From IMG/VR virus record IMGVR_UViG_3300017788_000165, positions 1 to 24,193 of that record: a DNA stretch of 24,193 bases; one strand, written 5' to 3'. A program made the translations under genes and the position numbers. Shown here piece by piece: positions 15,885 to 24,015 of the stretch. How positions within the stretch are numbered: position 1 is the first letter of the stretch; every line of letters begins with the position of its first letter. The notes under the pieces were generated by a model. It was not told the DNA's origin and searched no databases. It saw nothing but the letters and a program-made list of their open reading frames with translations. This DNA comes from a virus.

Positions 15885-18773
15885 TTAGACTTCAAAGCCG
15901 CCAAATAACACATCCCCCAATGACTTATTGGATACTTCCTCGCCTATTTCAACATGGTCGGAAGGCAAGAGTCCAAACTCATCGGGATCATAATCGTTCA
16001 CGAATAGAGAAGCTGTTCTATCCGCATCTGTACCATTAGCTAGACGGATATTTTCCTGCTGAAGTGCAGACAAACTATCCGTTATTTCGGAGGGGGAATC
16101 TATGAGTACCTTGTTGTATTTTTGGCAAGTGCCTTCGACATTAAAGACGCAGGTGGAACACTTACCCACCCCTAAAAGAGTTGGGATTTGGTTCGACCTG
16201 TGTAACAATGCCCCCTTGTCACAGCCCTCAACACCTTCCGTCACATATGCTCCTGCATCCACATAAGCATGACCCGATAAGCCTTCATGTTCTGTTCGTA
16301 GAGAAGCTATGCGTGTGGTGTAGGTATCCAATACCTTTTGAGAGAAGCGGCTAGAGAGAAGGACATCTAGTTCCTGCCCTGCTCCACCCTCGCTCATCTT
16401 TTGACGAAGCCAAGTCGCCACTTTCATTTCAGAGTCGGATAACCTTTCCGACTTCTTAGGCGTGATGATGTGTGCCGTTTCTGAGCCCTCATAAAACGCC
16501 CTTTCTACCTTCTCCGAGGCTACCCTAAATAAAGCCTTGAGTTGGAGTTCAGGCTCTCCCATATGAGAAGCCACTACCCTTCTTACATCATCCGCAGAAA
16601 CCAAACCACTATCCAATAGCTTGGACATCTTCAGTCTTACGGATTCCTCTCGTTGTTCAAAAGTAAGCTCGGTTCGGGTTTTAAACTCGGTGGCGATTTT
16701 CTTGGTGCGTTTGACCATTCGATGTTCTTTGAGGTCATACTCGTGGTACTGAGAAGCTACTTTTGGTCTCGCTACAAAATCAAAGACCCTACGAACTCGA
16801 TCCTCAGGGGTCTTTGACCCTTTTATGGCGACCGCCACCTCATCATGAGTAATCAAACCCGCTTTGATCAAAAGACCGACTTTCTCTAAACTTCTTTGTT
16901 CTCTGCCACGCTCTGTCCTACTTGCGGCTTCTTTTAAGCCCAAAAGGTCAGAGTCGTTTAAGAGAGCAACTCTCGTGTCTAGAGTGTGGGCATTTTTGCC
17001 AATGCCCACATAGGTAGATGCCTGATCTTCCGTAAAGTTATCCGCTGCTCTCTTAAAAGCAACCTTTACAGCCTCCTCAGGGTTAGACCTGTGTATTGTG
17101 GCTATCCGCTCTATGTCCTGCGAAGACAACAAACCTGTGAAAGCCAACCCCTTTAACTTTTCGCTGGCTGTCTTTACTCGTTGTTCAAAAGTAAGCTCGG
17201 TTCGAGTTTTAAATTTGGTGGCGATTTTGGATTTGGTGGTCGTATGTAAAGATGCTTCCTTGCCTGAACCTTCATAGGTGGAAGCCCTGAGGGGCTTAGA
17301 CGCTAGTTCAAACGCCTTCTTCACATAAGCACCTGCTTCTGTAATAGATTGGATAGACGAATACACTTCTTTGGTAATCAAACCAAACTTAAGAAGTTTA
17401 TCCACCTTGTCGTGAGCATCTTTCCACAAGGATGCTGACGCTCTCTTTTTCATATCGGGCAGTTTATCCAATTTGGATTTTGTGGGTGTATGCGTCTTTA
17501 CCCCTATGCCCGTTCCGTCATAAGTAGATGCTTGAGCGGGTGTGGTAGCCAAATGAAACAAGCGGTCTATTTTTTCTTGTGCCGTCTTGGATGTTGTCTC
17601 TGTGACGGCAGTAATTACTTCTTCATCTAGGAAGCCCTGTTTAGCTAACTGAGAAGCAATACGGGCTAGTTTCTTTTCAGTCTTAGTTTCATGTCTATCT
17701 TCGTGTGTTGCAATAAAGATGTGTTCTTGCTGAGAGGCTTCGAGTTGTCTTCTTGCGTGATCAAGAGAGATGAAGTCGCTCTCATTTCTCTGAGTGGGGA
17801 ACCATGTTTGGTTCGCCTCATGCCTTGTCACCCTGCCCTCTATGAGATCAATAAAGGCAGTTCTCACTTGCTCCTTATGAGAGAGAGAGGATGCAGTCTT
17901 GACCCCATAGGATTCTAGTCTAGGCATGAGAGTGCGGGCGACTTTTGACCAAGGGATATCGTTTACAGAGGCAACGATCTCCATACCTAGAAACCTATCG
18001 AAAGCACAATCCTTATTGACGGGAATGATGTACATAGCGGTTTTGCACCGATTGTGAATCACCTCGTCCCAACGCCCATTAAATAACCCTGGGAAATGTG
18101 CTTCTTTAATGTAAACACGACCATGCAGTCCATATTCCTCCTCTATCTTTAGCTTAAGTGCCAAAGGATTTGAGGCATCCTTTAACACCGAGGATAAGGA
18201 CTCGCCATATGCCAACTTCCGATGAAGTTTCTCTGCCTGATGACGGATATCATCTCCAGGGAGATTGGATACTTCCTTGTATGTGTTTTTGTACTTCTCA
18301 TGGAGGCGTTGATTGTTAGGGATAATATCCAAACCTGTAGTGCTTTCAGTACCCCAAGCCTCTTGCAGGTTTTTGAACTGATTGACTTCAGGGTTTTCAA
18401 ACCTCCCCTGAGACAAGTGTTCTAGGATATCCTCCATGGAACGCTGTCCTGATAAATCAGGCTTAGATTGGGTAGCGAGCCATGAGTGATCCACAAGAGC
18501 AATACTTTGGCTCGCGTCTTTTGTGAAATCCTCTAGGTCTAGGGGCATATCCACCTCTACCCCATCAGGCAAAGAGGACTCACCATTCCCACCCATAGGG
18601 ATCATCCCACTTGGTAAAGAGGATAGCCCCTTGGCTTCAGGAAGCCTTGCCTTCTCATAAGGTCCAGCACCATACTCGGTGTCGAACTGAAACCCATCCA
18701 ACATATAGTTAGAGCCATGCTCAAGAGAGTACCCCCCGTTCGGAAGATAACTTGATGCAGTTTTCTTAGCCAT
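15885..18773 (-). CDS. Unknown 962-residue repeat protein, probable virion component
   Basis: No family recognised. N-terminus MAKKTASSYLPNGG, then FDTEYGAGPYEKARLP (30-44), a block that resembles one in the scaffold-like protein. Residues about 150-345 form a mixed domain. From about 366 to 775 there are five degenerate repeats of roughly 60 residues, starting near 366, 456, 536, 629 and 712: each has a helix 'KhxxLLxxGLhTxxxV', a second helix 'PExxVKxAFxxA' and a tail like 'ASTYEGSGxxxH'. The C-terminal part carries C851-x20-C872-x2-C875-x7-C883, a four-cysteine metal-binding pattern (zinc or iron-sulfur). The C-terminal 60 residues are acidic. Its start overlaps the upstream gene by 8 bases. 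Long helical repeats suggest a structural or internal head protein. Confidence 0.7.
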   Translation of the reverse strand: MAKKTASSYLPNGGYSLEHGSNYMLDGFQFDTEYGAGPYEKARLPEAKGLSSLPSGMIPMGGNGESSLPDGVEVDMPLDLEDFTKDASQSIALVDHSWLATQSKPDLSGQRSMEDILEHLSQGRFENPEVNQFKNLQEAWGTESTTGLDIIPNNQRLHEKYKNTYKEVSNLPGDDIRHQAEKLHRKLAYGESLSSVLKDASNPLALKLKIEEEYGLHGRVYIKEAHFPGLFNGRWDEVIHNRCKTAMYIIPVNKDCAFDRFLGMEIVASVNDIPWSKVARTLMPRLESYGVKTASSLSHKEQVRTAFIDLIEGRVTRHEANQTWFPTQRNESDFISLDHARRQLEASQQEHIFIATHEDRHETKTEKKLARIASQLAKQGFLDEEVITAVTETTSKTAQEKIDRLFHLATTPAQASTYDGTGIGVKTHTPTKSKLDKLPDMKKRASASLWKDAHDKVDKLLKFGLITKEVYSSIQSITEAGAYVKKAFELASKPLRASTYEGSGKEASLHTTTKSKIATKFKTRTELTFEQRVKTASEKLKGLAFTGLLSSQDIERIATIHRSNPEEAVKVAFKRAADNFTEDQASTYVGIGKNAHTLDTRVALLNDSDLLGLKEAASRTERGREQRSLEKVGLLIKAGLITHDEVAVAIKGSKTPEDRVRRVFDFVARPKVASQYHEYDLKEHRMVKRTKKIATEFKTRTELTFEQREESVRLKMSKLLDSGLVSADDVRRVVASHMGEPELQLKALFRVASEKVERAFYEGSETAHIITPKKSERLSDSEMKVATWLRQKMSEGGAGQELDVLLSSRFSQKVLDTYTTRIASLRTEHEGLSGHAYVDAGAYVTEGVEGCDKGALLHRSNQIPTLLGVGKCSTCVFNVEGTCQKYNKVLIDSPSEITDSLSALQQENIRLANGTDADRTASLFVNDYDPDEFGLLPSDHVEIGEEVSNKSLGDVLFGGFEV
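16650..17228 (-). repeat. Two near-identical 51-bp segments inside the 962-residue gene
   Basis: The 51 bases at 16650-16700 and 17178-17228 differ at three positions by eye. They code for KIATxFKTRTELTFEQR in the linkers after repeats B and D. Such high DNA identity, against much weaker similarity of the flanking protein repeats, suggests recent duplication or gene conversion. Confidence 0.85.
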
Positions 18774-19362
18774 TTGAGGTCTCCTTATTTCTAGGGGAAG
18801 TGAAGTCCCTGCTTAGCCCCTCTTCATCGGATTCTTCTTCTTCTTGTTTTGCCCATGCCTCAGGGTCATCTTTAATATCTTCAATATCCTCCATCACCTT
18901 CTCCACCATAGCCTCCTGCAAGGCTTTCCAATGGTCTGCCTTTATCTCGTCATAAAGCGTATCGGATAACGCGGATAAAGCCTCGACAATATTCATGTAT
19001 TGCCTCCTCATACCTTTTATTTCCATGATATACCCCCTGCCACCAAGGTTCCCATCAGGGCTTATATCTCGGCTCTTAATCTTAGCAAATACGCTGTATG
19101 CACTCATAGCATGACCAAGTGCCGATAAGGTTGCCCTAAGTACCCTCGCAAGGTCTTTACTGCACCTTTTATTGAACACATGGTTTTTATCCATTACACG
19201 CTGACTCGGAGGATGTTGTCCCCATGCCCACGCAGATGAATCATCACCATGATCTTTGATGAACCTTACTTCACCTGCGGTCTTTTTAAGACCTTTGGGT
19301 TCCGATGCGGTCTTAGACATAAACCGATCAGCTACCCTCTTAGGGTCAGCAGAGTTAGACAT
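18766..19362 (-). CDS. Unknown 198-residue protein, first gene of the head operon
   Basis: Begins MSNSADPKRVADRFMSKTASEPKG, given here for its motif KRVADRFMSK (8-17). The middle is helical: SKDLARVLRATLSALGHAMSAY, then KIKSRDISPDGNLGGRGYI and a helix pair, ending in an acidic tail with DIEDIKDDPEAW and EEEESDEEG. No family recognised and no catalytic motif. Its 3' end overlaps the 962-residue gene by 8 bases, so the two are probably translated together. It is the first gene after the divergent gap, so its leader should contain the operon's promoter. Confidence 0.65.
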   Translation of the reverse strand: MSNSADPKRVADRFMSKTASEPKGLKKTAGEVRFIKDHGDDSSAWAWGQHPPSQRVMDKNHVFNKRCSKDLARVLRATLSALGHAMSAYSVFAKIKSRDISPDGNLGGRGYIMEIKGMRRQYMNIVEALSALSDTLYDEIKADHWKALQEAMVEKVMEDIEDIKDDPEAWAKQEEEESDEEGLSRDFTSPRNKETSNG

Positions 19363-19491
19363 AATTCAGACTCCTAGTTGTATAGCACTACCCCAAATAT
19401 AAACGCTCTAAAAACTATCCAACACAACTCAATCCCTAAAGGTTTAATACTCATGCACCAACGAAACCCAGAGTCCGAAAGGATAACGATA
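19363..19491. promoter_or_regulatory. Divergent gap between the head operon and PhoH; candidate promoter word
   Basis: 129 bases separate the two divergent starts. On the minus strand TTTATATTT (19403-19395) lies about 33 bases before the ATG of the 198-residue gene; similar words occur upstream of two other minus-strand units. The plus strand reads AAATATAAACG at the same place. Near the PhoH start, TCCGA (19474-19478) and TCGGA (19495-19499) can pair and would enclose the AAAGGA ribosome binding site and ATG. Confidence 0.35.
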
Positions 19492-20811
19492 ATGTCGGAA
19501 ATATCCCTCAAAACATCTCCCAAAGCGGTTATCCTAGACACTTCGGTTTTAATCTATGACCCCCAATCAATGGTCGCTTTCCCTGAAGACACTCAAGTTC
19601 TTATCCCAATCTTTGTCATCATGGAACTAGATGTTCTCAAGGACACCACCAAACAAGATAAGTCCCATGTAGCACATCTCGCTCGACAGGCATCTAAACT
19701 TATCCTTGAACTTCAGCCCATCGGAAAAGTCAAAGTTATCGCCAACGCAGGAGAGCTAGACCTCAAAGCCCTCGATCAAGCCTCTAAAATCAGATATCTT
19801 GATTTACTTATCCTTCAAACTGCTATGCACCATAGCAACAACTATCAAGTCACTCTAGTATCCAAAGATGTAAACTTACGCATCCTCGCAGGATGTGTTG
19901 GGCTTAAAAGCGATGATTTCACCTCCGACACAAGATCGGATAACACATTAGCTTCCATCGCCATAAAAGAGTTTCACCCCGATCTCAATCTTGAAGCTGA
20001 CCTGATCGGCTCATATTGGAAAGGGGCTACAAGACTCCCCGAAGATTTCTCTTACGAGAACTTCCACGAAAACCAATATGTTTGGTTCAACGACTTCAAC
20101 AACAAACAACATCTCTTTCAGCACAAAGATGGGGCTCTCTATCTAATAGACAAGGATAAAACCCGCACCAAAGATGCCAAACCCCGAAACATGGAACAAA
20201 GGGCTGCTCTTGATCTACTCTTGGATAAAGATGTTCACCTTGTCGCTCTAGTCGGTAAGGCAGGTACAGGAAAGACATATCTTGCCTTAGCCGCAGCTAT
20301 CCATCAGTCCAACATCTATCAAAGGGTCGTCCTCTCAAAACCTGTCGTTGATGTCGGCAACGGAATAGGATTCCTACCAGGGTCACTATCCGAAAAGATG
20401 GAGCCTTGGATGCAGAGCTTCTTCGACAACCTTGATCAAATCAATCCCATGTGGGACACCAACACCTTCGGCGGAGAAAATAAAGAATCCTTCCTTGAGA
20501 AAAATCACATCGAGATACAACCCATCAACTCTATCCGTGGTCGTTCTCTCAAAAATGCCTTCATGATTATTGATGAAGCCCAAAACCTCACCAAACATGA
20601 AATAAAAAGCATCATCACTAGAGCGGCTGAAGGCACCAAAGTTATCCTCTTGGGAGACCCAAGCCAAATAGATCACCCTTATCTCACCGAACGCTCTAAT
20701 GGTCTAACCTATGTCATCGAGAAAATGAAGGGACACCCTATCTTTGGTTGTGTCTCTCTTAAGAAGTCAGAACGCTCTACTTTATCCGATATTGTGGCGG
20801 ATATGCTTTAA
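19492..20811 (+). CDS. phoH: PIN-PhoH fusion ATPase (PhoH2/YlaK type)
   Basis: A 439-residue protein with an N-terminal PIN ribonuclease domain and a C-terminal PhoH ATPase. PIN acidic residues: Asp16 in VILDTSVLIYDP, Glu45 in VIMELDVLK, Asp104 in LDLLIL and Asp126 in VSKDVNLR. PhoH: Walker A GKAGTGKT (255-262), Walker B MIIDEAQ (358-364), and LLGDPSQ (387-393) as sensor motif. Proteins of this type are RNA helicase/ribonucleases in bacteria; in phages the role is not settled. I chose the ATG at 19492 because it has AAAGGA eight bases upstream and begins just before the PIN domain; an in-frame TTG at 19378 and ATG at 19453 would add 38 and 13 unconserved-looking residues. It overlaps the end of the opposing gene by four bases. 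Confidence 0.92.
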   Translation: MSEISLKTSPKAVILDTSVLIYDPQSMVAFPEDTQVLIPIFVIMELDVLKDTTKQDKSHVAHLARQASKLILELQPIGKVKVIANAGELDLKALDQASKIRYLDLLILQTAMHHSNNYQVTLVSKDVNLRILAGCVGLKSDDFTSDTRSDNTLASIAIKEFHPDLNLEADLIGSYWKGATRLPEDFSYENFHENQYVWFNDFNNKQHLFQHKDGALYLIDKDKTRTKDAKPRNMEQRAALDLLLDKDVHLVALVGKAGTGKTYLALAAAIHQSNIYQRVVLSKPVVDVGNGIGFLPGSLSEKMEPWMQSFFDNLDQINPMWDTNTFGGENKESFLEKNHIEIQPINSIRGRSLKNAFMIIDEAQNLTKHEIKSIITRAAEGTKVILLGDPSQIDHPYLTERSNGLTYVIEKMKGHPIFGCVSLKKSERSTLSDIVADML

Positions 20812-21758
20812 CCCCTACGCCTTCTTGGTCTTTGTCTCAAGTAGGAGGGTTTGGCAGGTTCAGGTTCAGGGGCAGATGATTCCTCCGTCTCCTCAACCTC
20901 CCCTAATAACTTACAACTCGGTTTAGGATCGTCTTTACCCTTGGGATACATGGTCTTAACGCTTACCTGTTCTAAGGTTAAACCAAAAGTATCTATAAGC
21001 TGAGGCAAAAGATGCTCTCGCACAATCTGTGCAGCCTCAAACTTTTGACCATTTGTGTTTAAGTACTCCTCAATCGTCAACGCCTTTGAGATGGGAACTT
21101 CCACCACCTCCCCATGCACCTTCTTCTCTATGTGGAATGGCTTATAAAGCCATTCCTCATACGCTGTTTTGCTGATTTCGTTACATCTCGGAATAACCGA
21201 CAAAATATGCCCTTTATGTTCCCCCGTTACCTTGTACCTCGCATCCCCATCAGCAGACCCCATAGGTCCTAGTCTCTCATACAAAGCTGCTATATGTGCG
21301 TAAATCCACTTAAAGGCTAACACTTGACGGATACCCTCTAATAAGAAGTCCATCTTGATCTCACGAGAATCCAATCGGGCTTGGGTGTGAGGACTCAACT
21401 CAACCTTAACTGTTGAGTTCATCACGCTGATGGTCTCAAATATCGTACTCGGATAAGCAGCTCTCTCTAACTTCTTGTCTAGGCTTAAGGTCTTAACGGG
21501 TGGATTACCCCTCGATATCATGGGGGTACTATTAATCTCGGATAAGAGCTTATTATATTGCTCTTTCACTAGAGGGTCTAGATTCGCTAAATTCTTGGGA
21601 TCAGTCCCTAAAATGCGATCTGCAATACCACAGGGACCTAGACCTAGAGGAGGGTCTAAGTCCGCTTCTTTCTCTAGGCGAGCTATACGAGAAATAAGCA
21701 ACCCTATCTGCCGATTCTCATACGCCACACGCACCATTGCTCTCTTTATGTTATCCAT
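20808..21758 (-). CDS. Unknown 316-residue protein
   Basis: N-terminus MDNIKRAMVRVAYENRQIG then a short coiled coil (LISRIARLEKEADL) and a Pro/Gly-rich segment. The middle (about 115-210) is helical and includes LSPHTQARLDSREIKMDFLLEGI and FKWIYAHIAALYERLGP (key part LEGIRQVLAFKWIYAH). The C-terminus is acidic, then Pro-rich, ending in RQRPRRRRG, a strongly basic tail that could bind nucleic acid. No family recognised. Convergent with PhoH (4-base overlap) and 44 bases downstream of the Mre11-like gene. It has a strong AAAGGAG ribosome binding site held in a stem-loop. Confidence 0.65.
   Translation of the reverse strand: MDNIKRAMVRVAYENRQIGLLISRIARLEKEADLDPPLGLGPCGIADRILGTDPKNLANLDPLVKEQYNKLLSEINSTPMISRGNPPVKTLSLDKKLERAAYPSTIFETISVMNSTVKVELSPHTQARLDSREIKMDFLLEGIRQVLAFKWIYAHIAALYERLGPMGSADGDARYKVTGEHKGHILSVIPRCNEISKTAYEEWLYKPFHIEKKVHGEVVEVPISKALTIEEYLNTNGQKFEAAQIVREHLLPQLIDTFGLTLEQVSVKTMYPKGKDDPKPSCKLLGEVEETEESSAPEPEPAKPSYLRQRPRRRRG
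21134..21156. repeat. Perfect 10-bp inverted repeat inside a coding region
   Basis: GGAATGGCTT (21134-21143) and AAGCCATTCC (21147-21156) pair perfectly around a 3-base centre. It lies in frame in the 316-residue gene (coding for EEWLYKPF). It could form a hairpin or a protein-binding palindrome. Confidence 0.8.
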
Positions 21759-21786
21759 TGTCTCACTCCTTTGATTGACGAGACAA
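21758..21786 (-). promoter_or_regulatory. Stem-loop showing the ribosome binding site of the 316-residue gene
   Basis: Minus strand TTGTCTC (21786-21780) pairs with GAGACAA (21764-21758), 7 bp perfect; the 15-base loop carries AAAGGAG and the A of the ATG is the last paired base. A competing 6-bp pairing, CCTTTG with CAAAGG (21789-21784 with 21774-21769), would instead hide the ribosome binding site. Confidence 0.6.
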
Positions 21787-21802
21787 AGGATGAATAAAGG
21801 AA

Positions 21803-22789
21803 CTATAAGTCTTCTTTATCCACCTGCTCAAGATAAGCCAAAGCACACTCCTTAGCCCCATTTGAAGCCTTTACACTCCGCACTCTATCCTTTAGAGATA
21901 AATGAGACCAACCCGTAGTGGCGACTTGTTTCATCTTCTCGACTATCTGTTCCATTCTCTCTTTTGAATCCTTTTCCCTTATCGCCTCCTCCACCTTGAA
22001 AGCCTCACTCGCAGGTCTAACAGGTACATCATGGCGGATAACGGATAAGCCAGCTACGCTGACGCTCACCTCCACTACACAAGGGGATCGGTCTAAATCA
22101 TCAAGGTGCAAGGCACCTCGCGTCAAACTACCCACATTCACCACATAGCCACCATTCGATAACCTCGTTATCCCTTGATCCTTATGCCAATGACCAAAAA
22201 ACCAACAATCCACATCAGGGATACTATCCAATAAATCATAACCAACAATATCTTCGTTTTCAAACATACTGCCACCTGCACCTGAGCGGGCTAATAAGTG
22301 ACAAGCCACAAACAAGTAATCCTCAGGTCCCTTTTTAATATTCCTCAACCGATCTAAATCGTACTCTGTTCCGTGATAAGGGATACCCACTATCCGTAAA
22401 GAAATGCCCTCTTCATCCGTTACGAAAATCTCTTCAGAGTCACCGAACTGCCTAAAAACCGATGCTGAAAACAAAACGCTCAAGGGCTGTTCAGGTAGAT
22501 ATTCGATATTTCCATACTTCACATCATGATTACCCACAAGGGCATATACAGGACAAGGGTAATCTTTGTGTGCTTCACAAGCTGAACGAACCAAAGCATG
22601 GGAGTTCCGAGTGGGGGACTTCACATCAAAAAAATCCCCGCCGTCTAACACCAAATCTACGGATAAATCCTTTGCCTTTCGACCTATCCATTTCAGCTTG
22701 TCTACAACATCCATAGACCAATCTCCCGTCCTCCGTTTTGGGGTTCGGTCGGCTAAGTGAACATCAGTCCTCCACAGCACTTTAATCAT
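21803..22789 (-). CDS. Mre11/SbcD-like metallophosphoesterase (DNA repair nuclease)
   Basis: A 328-residue calcineurin-like phosphoesterase expected to use two Mn ions to cut DNA ends or hairpins. All five metal-binding motifs are present: D9/H11 in RTDVHLAD, D52 in GGDFFD, N87/H88 in GNHD, H164 in CHLLAR, and H200/H202 in GHWHKD. The length matches the nuclease part of SbcD, Mre11 and T4 gp47. The usual partner, an SbcC/Rad50/T4 gp46 ATPase, is not in the window. The C-terminal helices (about 265-325) could be the partner-binding region. The start is clear (GGGAG, 9 bases upstream of ATG). It is divergent from the next gene with only 25 bases between starts. Confidence 0.9.
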   Translation of the reverse strand: MIKVLWRTDVHLADRTPKRRTGDWSMDVVDKLKWIGRKAKDLSVDLVLDGGDFFDVKSPTRNSHALVRSACEAHKDYPCPVYALVGNHDVKYGNIEYLPEQPLSVLFSASVFRQFGDSEEIFVTDEEGISLRIVGIPYHGTEYDLDRLRNIKKGPEDYLFVACHLLARSGAGGSMFENEDIVGYDLLDSIPDVDCWFFGHWHKDQGITRLSNGGYVVNVGSLTRGALHLDDLDRSPCVVEVSVSVAGLSVIRHDVPVRPASEAFKVEEAIREKDSKERMEQIVEKMKQVATTGWSHLSLKDRVRSVKASNGAKECALAYLEQVDKEDL

Positions 22790-22814
22790 GTCTCACACTC
22801 CCTAGGATTACTTC

Positions 22815-23108
22815 ATGAAGTTCATCGCATATACGAGTATATATGGACACATCGCAAGAACCGAAAATAAGTTCTTGGTCGCTGTTATGCCTTTTGAAGA
22901 TCAACCCCCCTGCATCTCCTCCGTGACACATAAAATCCGTAAACACGCCACACTATCCGAAGATGCTTTGTTGACGGGTGGTGTTCTTCTCTTTGAGAGC
23001 CAAGAACAGGCAACACAAGTCGCCCTCGCGTTCGAGGGAGTATCCACTTCTGAATTCTATGTGAAGTTGTACAACGACAAAGGCGAAACCATTTGGACAA
23101 ACATCTAG
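22815..23108 (+). CDS. Unknown 97-residue protein
   Basis: A small protein with an alpha/beta look: MKFIAYTSIYG (strand), NKFLVAVMPFED, ALLTGGVLLFESQEQATQVALAFEG and EFYVKLYNDKGETIW. No family recognised. It is supported by an AGGA site seven bases before the ATG, a full-length open frame, and its fit between neighbours: 25 bases from the divergent Mre11-like start and a four-base overlap with the end of the opposing 302-residue gene. Because the gap is so short, any promoter must lie inside the neighbouring gene. The ATG lies in the 12-base palindrome ACTTCATGAAGT. Confidence 0.6.
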   Translation: MKFIAYTSIYGHIARTENKFLVAVMPFEDQPPCISSVTHKIRKHATLSEDALLTGGVLLFESQEQATQVALAFEGVSTSEFYVKLYNDKGETIWTNI

Positions 23109-24013
23109 AGTGGCTCCCCCTTTTCGTTTAAAAGTCCCTTCGTGTAAAGAGCATAAAGCTGAAGCCCTATTGCGGGGGCAAGTAGTGCGTTCCAACCTAT
23201 GGATAAAGATTTAAATATCCAACCTCCAGGTATACCAGGGAAGAGCAAGGATATCAAAAATCCAATTCCGCTCTCGGGGAGTCCCGATAATAAGTCTGAC
23301 CAAGAAATGAGACCTAAAAATCCTTTTAATAACTCGGAAATCTTCCAACTCACCTCCGTCACATTTATCCAAATCACCCAATAAAGGTACGACTTAGCAG
23401 GGATAGTTAAAACCTTAAGTAGTGGATGCCTCTCTAAGAAATGGTCTAGCCAATCAGCTAAATTCTTAGCTGTACCAAGAACGGGCTTTACTACCTTGCC
23501 TAGCCATCTAGAAAGCTCTCCCCCAGCTCCTCCATTCTTTTTAAGGATAGACTGCACGATAGATGTTAGTGTGGGAGCATCAGACGCATACAGAAATAGA
23601 AAGTGTAAAATCTTGCTGTCTTTCTTCAGCTTGCTCTTAGCTCCTTCCCACCACTTAGCTCCTTCGTCCAATAATGCCTGAAACTTTTTGGATAACTCCG
23701 TGTACAGCTTGATCGGATTGGTTGTAGTTATCCCCAACATATCCTTAAACTTTTCCCATAAATCAGGTGCCTTCTGAAATGCCTGATAAATCTCTTTTAG
23801 CTTCTTCCCCAATCCCTTGATGATCGCTTCCTTATCTAATCCTGCACATCGGATAATCCCTTCCCCAAAGACGCTCAAAACCTTTTCATCAAGCTCGTGG
23901 AGCACAACGGATGCCGTTCTGTGAGAAGAACTTGATTCAACCGCCCACTTGGACGCTTCTAGTGCATACCTTTTGGAAAGATAACGGCAGGATATTCGTT
24001 GTGGGATATTCAT
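23105..24013 (-). CDS. Unknown 302-residue protein with hydrophobic C-terminal half
   Basis: N-terminus PQRISCRYLSKRYA (4-17) carries the short motif shared with other proteins here. Residues 40-165 are amphipathic helices rich in Lys and Trp (KFKDMLGI, AKWWEGAKSKLKK). From about 205 onward there are several hydrophobic stretches: YLYWVIWINVTEVSW, FLGLISW, GIGFLISLLFPGIPGGWIF and ALLAPAIGLQLYALY, enough for two or three membrane passages or membrane-active helices. No signal peptide, lysin or holin motif recognised. It could be an internal virion protein that meets the cell membrane on infection; this is inference. The ribosome binding site GAGGGAG is shown in a stem-loop. Confidence 0.65.
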   Translation of the reverse strand: MNIPQRISCRYLSKRYALEASKWAVESSSSHRTASVVLHELDEKVLSVFGEGIIRCAGLDKEAIIKGLGKKLKEIYQAFQKAPDLWEKFKDMLGITTTNPIKLYTELSKKFQALLDEGAKWWEGAKSKLKKDSKILHFLFLYASDAPTLTSIVQSILKKNGGAGGELSRWLGKVVKPVLGTAKNLADWLDHFLERHPLLKVLTIPAKSYLYWVIWINVTEVSWKISELLKGFLGLISWSDLLSGLPESGIGFLISLLFPGIPGGWIFKSLSIGWNALLAPAIGLQLYALYTKGLLNEKGEPL

Positions 24014-24015
24014 CT

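Noticed and set aside
19378-19491. N-terminal extension of PhoH from a TTG or an upstream ATG
   Set aside because: The ATG at 19492 has the best-spaced AAAGGA and directly precedes the PIN domain; the extension has no domain character.
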